Origin: Fereydounia khargensis
Lineage: Eukaryota > Basidiomycota > Ustilaginomycetes > Urocystidales > Fereydouniaceae
Reading direction: 5' to 3'
NCBI GenBank assembly: GCA_026413255.1
Contig: JAOCZO010000018.1
Span: forward strand, 207,282-271,281
Length of the DNA: 64,000 bases
Below, one piece after another: positions 60,335 through 64,000 of the stretch; position 1 is the first letter of the stretch; every line of letters begins with the position of its first letter. A model generated the notes under the pieces. The model did no database searches. It was not told the DNA's origin and saw only the letters and a list, made by a program, of their open reading frames with translations. A program made the position numbers and the translations under genes.

Positions 60335-61497
60335 GATGAGCTAAGGACTTGATTGGGTCTTACATGAGGTGGGTCCTGGCACGGTATGTATAAGAGGTAA
60401 AAAGCAGGCTGGCTCTCCTGCTGCTATCGCTTTGGTCAAGAGTTCAAGGAGCACCCATCATGATACAACAAAGATACGGGGACCAGCTGCTTGTTGAGCA
60501 TCGTATCAAAGTGCTGCAAGGGAGCGTTGCCGCCTGGCGAGACAGGACCGTGCTCACCAACTTGCAATGTGCCAGCTAGCCCTCGCCTGACGTTGTGGGT
60601 CCTTATCTGTACAGCATGTTATCAAGCTGCTTCTGTCATTGCTCTTCTGCTGTTCCATGGGGGTCTTCGGAGCCACATGGTGAGAGCGGGACCTCTCGTT
60701 TGCTTTGTGGGGTCACTTGACAGCGGCTAATCCATCGGCTAGGCTAAAACAGGCTCAAGTAGCCGACGGCTAGTTGACAGAATCACCAGTCAGTCCCTTT
60801 ACTTTGTAAGGAGTGAAGCGAACCGAACCGCTGCGTTTAAAGTGACTACAGTAGCGATGCAAGAGCCAACAACGGCTTGCATACTCCAACTATTGTACTT
60901 TCGGGGAAACCAATTTCAAACGCGCATGCATGACTTGGAAAAAAGTCCCAGTCTCTAATCCCCAAGGACCTTGACTCTTGTATCCGCCTTCGCCGCTTAG
61001 ATAAAAGTCTTTGCCGTAGAGCCGAGTCCACCCTCTTCGCTGACCGGTCAACATTGCGCCGAGGCATGAGGGGTTGGAGCAAGTGTTGTAGTCTGCGAAG
61101 CATAAGGTGGCAGGTCCCATGATTTGTCTCTGGCCCAGTGCAGCCATTAAAGCCTCAGGGAGAGACACCGGACTCGCTTCTCCGGCTAAGAACGACAGCA
61201 ACAAGGGTTGGACCAAGCGCAGGGGCCATCTCTGCCTATAGAGTTCATGTGATCCTTCAGTACAGCCTGCAAATAAACGCCTTATCAGTCGAGGCGAAAA
61301 TCGCGCACAGGGCTCTCTCTCTCTTGCGGTCCCGCCCAATCGGCATTGCGAGGTGCTTCAACCAGAACAGCTTCCACTGTCCTGCTGAACGGCCGCTGTT
61401 TGTACCCTGCTCGTCTCTATAAGAACCAGAGTTGACTTTGTTGTCGTCATCGTTGTCCACATCTGTCAAGCACTCGTCCCTTTGCACACTCTCCAAC
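60335..61497. promoter_or_regulatory. Shared upstream region of the permease and copper amine oxidase genes
   Basis: 1163 bases between divergent starts. GATA-type motifs (HGATAR) are at 60603-60608, 60619-60624, 60999-61004 and 61282-61287, which might bind a nitrogen regulator, but this count is close to chance. A CTATAAGA box at about 61418-61425 stands about 75 bases before the oxidase start. One TACAGTA lies near 60846. No gene is seen. Confidence 0.5.
61418..61425 (+). promoter_or_regulatory. TATA box of the copper amine oxidase gene
   Basis: CTATAAGA, 73-80 bases upstream of the ATG at 61498. Confidence 0.5.
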
Positions 61498-63561
61498 ATG
61501 GCTACGGCAGCACTCTCAGAGCCAGTCGCAGCGAGCGTCTCCCACCCGCTGGACAACATCACTCCGCGTGAGCACCAGCTTGCTATCTCTCTCATTCGTG
61601 GCCAGCATTCCGACTTTGAGCCATGGTTCAAAGTAGTCCAGCGCCAGGAGCCGCCCAAGGCCCAGCTCGTGCCCTGGCTTGATGCCTTCCATGCTGGCAA
61701 GAACCCCAAGCCTCTCCCCCGCATGGTCGAGGCGCTGTATATCGAGCCCAAGACGGGCGTCATTCACGAGGCCCTGGTCGACATTGGAGCCAAGTCCATT
61801 CGATCGCACTCCATCGTTGAGGGCGCACACCGAACGAACCTGGACATTAGCCAGCTTGAGGCACTCGAGGAGGCCATTGTCAAGGATCCGCAAGTAAAGC
61901 AGGCGCTCGTCGAGCTCGGGCTGGACGAAAACATTCCCATTGCTTCCGACCCCTGGATCTACGGCGCAGATTCATTTGACGACCAGCCTGCTTTGATGCA
62001 GTTCCTCATGTACCTCAAGCCTCCCCGTGTCGCCAACGACCCGGACTGCTTCCACTACTCGTGGCCGCTTCCCTTTGTGCCCGTCGTTGATGTACTCTCC
62101 GGCCAACTTGTTCGCGTGGACTGGGTCTACACCGGTGACTCTGCTGACGGCATGAAGTACACCTGGAAGGAAGAGTGGAAGATGGCCAACATGGAAGAGC
62201 GCGAGTACATGCCCCACCTGCAGAGCAACTTTAAGGAGCGCGACGGTCTCAAGCCTCTGCTTGTCGAGCAGCCGGAGGGACCTTCCTTTGTAGTCGATGG
62301 TCAGCGCGTGCAGTGGCAAGGTTGGGACATGCGTATCTCATGGACATCAAGGGAAGGCCTCGTGATCCACGACGTGCGCTTCAAGGGACGCAGCACTTTC
62401 CACCGTCTTTCCCTTTCCGAAATGACCGTGCCTTATGGCGACCCGCGCCCTCCTCTGCACCGAAAGCAGGCTTTCGACGTCGGTGATGCATCCTGTGGCT
62501 TTACCGCCAACAGCCTCAGTCTCGGCTGCGACTGTCTCGGTGCCATTCGCTACTTTGATGGCATGCTTGCCCTGCCCAACGGTGAAATGCTGCAGCAGAA
62601 GAACGTGGTATGCATGCACGAGCAGGACGACGGAATCGGCATGAAGCACACCAACTACCGATCCAACAACCCTTACGTTGTTCGTCGTCGCATTCTCGTG
62701 CTCCAGACCATCATCACTGTCGCCAACTACGAGTATATCTTCAACTGGCAGTTTGACCAAACCGGTGCAATCAACTTTGAGGTCCGTGCCACTGGTGTTC
62801 TCTCGGTATCTCCCATTGATGCAGGCAAGGTTTCACCCTACGGCAATGTTGTTGCCCCCGGTGTCCTTGGCACCAACCACCAACACATTTTCTGCCTTCG
62901 AGTTGACCCTCGCATCGATGGCGACCGCAACACGGTGCACTACGAAGACAGTGTTGCCATGCCGTTCGATACTGAGCAAGACAAGCTTAACAACCCATAC
63001 GGCACTGGCTATGTTGTCCAAAAGACTGTCTTGGATACCGAGGGTGGCTACGACTTGGACCCGCTCAAGAACCGCACTTTCAAAATTACCAACCCCTCCA
63101 AGATCAACCCGATCTCGATGAAGCCCGTAGGATACAAGATGCACATCCCTACCACTCAGCTTCTCCTTGCCCACCCCAAATCTGTGGCTGCCGCCCGAGC
63201 AGAGTTTGCTCATCATCACGTATGGGTCACCAAGCACCACGACGACGAGCTGTGGGCCGGAGGCAAGTTTACCAACCAATCAAACGGCAAGGCCGGCGGC
63301 CTTGCCACCATGTCCAGCCGAAAAGCCTCCACTGTCAATGAGGATGTTGTCGTTTGGGCGGTATTCGGACTCACTCATAACCCTCGAGTGGAAGATTTCC
63401 CGGTGATGCCAGTGGAAAGTCTCATGGTTGGGCTCAAACCGAATGATTTCTTCACTCAATGCCCAATCTTGGACATTCCCACCAGCAAGCAGTCTGTCAA
63501 CAAGTCCACTCTCATCGCATCAAACGAATCGGCATCTTGCTGCTCTACATCCCGTCTGTAA
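61498..63561 (+). CDS. Copper amine oxidase (topaquinone)
   Basis: Oxidises primary amines to aldehyde, ammonia and hydrogen peroxide. The intronless frame has 687 residues, the normal size for fungal peroxisomal-type enzymes. Family features: PREHQLAISLIRG at the N-terminus, the catalytic-base aspartate in RYFDGM (D354), the topaquinone precursor Y411 in VANYEY, the copper histidines H461 and H463 (NHQHIF) and H627 (GLTHNPRVEDFPVMP), and HHHVWVTKH. All key residues are present. The C-terminus ends CCSTSRL; the last three residues SRL fit a peroxisomal PTS1 signal, matching the location of other fungal amine oxidases. The start is the ATG at 61498. It adjoins a divergent permease and ends 60 bases from a telomere-proximal small gene. 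Confidence 0.95.
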   Translation: MATAALSEPVAASVSHPLDNITPREHQLAISLIRGQHSDFEPWFKVVQRQEPPKAQLVPWLDAFHAGKNPKPLPRMVEALYIEPKTGVIHEALVDIGAKSIRSHSIVEGAHRTNLDISQLEALEEAIVKDPQVKQALVELGLDENIPIASDPWIYGADSFDDQPALMQFLMYLKPPRVANDPDCFHYSWPLPFVPVVDVLSGQLVRVDWVYTGDSADGMKYTWKEEWKMANMEEREYMPHLQSNFKERDGLKPLLVEQPEGPSFVVDGQRVQWQGWDMRISWTSREGLVIHDVRFKGRSTFHRLSLSEMTVPYGDPRPPLHRKQAFDVGDASCGFTANSLSLGCDCLGAIRYFDGMLALPNGEMLQQKNVVCMHEQDDGIGMKHTNYRSNNPYVVRRRILVLQTIITVANYEYIFNWQFDQTGAINFEVRATGVLSVSPIDAGKVSPYGNVVAPGVLGTNHQHIFCLRVDPRIDGDRNTVHYEDSVAMPFDTEQDKLNNPYGTGYVVQKTVLDTEGGYDLDPLKNRTFKITNPSKINPISMKPVGYKMHIPTTQLLLAHPKSVAAARAEFAHHHVWVTKHHDDELWAGGKFTNQSNGKAGGLATMSSRKASTVNEDVVVWAVFGLTHNPRVEDFPVMPVESLMVGLKPNDFFTQCPILDIPTSKQSVNKSTLIASNESASCCSTSRL

Positions 63562-63621
63562 AAGGTGAAGCTACTGAATTTGTCGTGATAATCTGAATAT
63601 CAAAAACACAGAATGGACCTT

Positions 63622-63894
63622 TTAGCCAGAGAGTTGACCTGCAACCGACTGGCACTCATCCTTCCATTGTTCGCATTGACCGTCGGTATCAATTAGTCCG
63701 CATGTCGCCATGCCGTTCTCGTTCATATCTCCACATGTCTGTCCCATAACCATGAGCTTGAAGGTTGTCCAGTGATCCCAAGTGTCGAAAGTGCAACTTC
63801 CTTGACAGAAGTAGGAGGGGAAAAATGCCTTCCACGACGCGTTGGATATGCTGACGGTTACAGCAAAGCAGAGAAGGATGGAAACGATCCTCAT
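63622..63894 (-). CDS. Six-cysteine small secreted protein next to the telomere
   Basis: 90 residues from the ATG at 63894, transcribed away from the telomere. A signal peptide is clear (MRIVSILLCFAVTVSISNA). The mature part has six cysteines in the order YFC-x3-C, QTC, ATC, GQC and DEC, which could form three disulfides, and is rich in Trp/Phe near its start. No known family was recognised. Only about 31 bases separate the start codon from the TTAGGG array, so any promoter must lie in that gap or in the telomere. A TCTAG just upstream of the start (63899-63903 region on this strand) looks like a splice acceptor, raising the possibility of a lost 5' exon. Confidence 0.65.
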   Translation of the reverse strand: MRIVSILLCFAVTVSISNASWKAFFPSYFCQGSCTFDTWDHWTTFKLMVMGQTCGDMNENGMATCGLIDTDGQCEQWKDECQSVAGQLSG

Positions 63895-63925
63895 TGTCAC
63901 CTAGACAAGAACATAGCAACAAAGT

Positions 63926-64000
63926 TTAGGGTTAGGGTTAGGGTTAGGGTTAGGGTTAGGGTTAGGGTTAGGGTTAGGGTTAGGGTTAGGGTTAGGGTTA
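63926..64000 (+). repeat. Telomere, (TTAGGG)n
   Basis: Twelve and a half perfect TTAGGG units run to the end of the window, G-rich strand pointing to the 3' end, as expected for a right chromosome end. There is no degenerate subtelomeric repeat before it. Confidence 0.98.

Noticed and set aside
60603-61287. GATA motifs as proof of nitrogen control
   Set aside because: Four sites in 1.16 kb is about what chance predicts for HGATAR on both strands.
1-64000. tRNA, rRNA, transposon or viral remnants
   Set aside because: No B-box-containing tRNA-like structure, reverse transcriptase, integrase or transposase motif was found by eye; weak elements could still be missed.

Overview
This is the right-hand end of a eukaryotic chromosome. 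The last 75 bases are an uninterrupted TTAGGG array on the + strand. The genes are fungal: short GT-AG introns (about 55-130 nt, often with GTGAGT or GTAAGT donors), a Zn2Cys6 transcription factor, an AzgA-type purine permease, ALG1, an INO80 subunit and fungal small secreted proteins. The long GC-rich genes with few introns, a Ste5/Far1-like RING-PH-VWA protein and the plant-associated secretome suggest a basidiomycete, probably Ustilaginomycotina (smut-related). Placement to genus is not possible from the sequence alone.

Layout. From 1 to about 38.7 kb lies a dense block of conserved cellular genes: glycerol kinase (with a 10-nt exon), a DUF1992 protein, LC8 dynein light chain, an unrecognised mitochondrial-looking protein, an AzgA-type permease, an unusual fusion of an Apd1/Aim32-type thioredoxin-like ferredoxin to complete lipoyl synthase, the U2 snRNP A' protein (13-nt exon), a CRAL-TRIO/RhoGAP protein, the Yta7/ATAD2 AAA-bromodomain ATPase, CIA1, ALG1, prefoldin subunit 4, a PI-PLC X-domain protein, INO80 subunit Ies6, a mucin-like membrane protein, a UPF0643 protein and a small basic protein with a probable 9-nt exon. 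From 38.7 to 44.1 kb I see no gene; the distal part looks like the leader of the 1296-codon RING-PH-VWA gene (44.1-48.0 kb).

From 49 kb to the telomere the content is accessory: a secreted pectin methylesterase, a GPI-anchored protein, a short-chain dehydrogenase lacking its catalytic tyrosine, two related small secreted proteins separated by a decayed duplicated segment, an apparent amine-use cluster (Zn2Cys6 regulator, APC-family amino acid/amine permease, copper amine oxidase) and a six-cysteine secreted protein whose start codon lies about 31 bases from the telomere array. Several of these genes have clear TATA boxes. No telomere-linked helicase is present.

Across the whole window the intergenic DNA and introns are peppered with TACNGTA palindromes, often chained as TACAGTACTGTAC. 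I counted about 60 by eye, almost none of them in coding sequence. All exon structures were deduced by reading splice sites and family motifs; no search was run.
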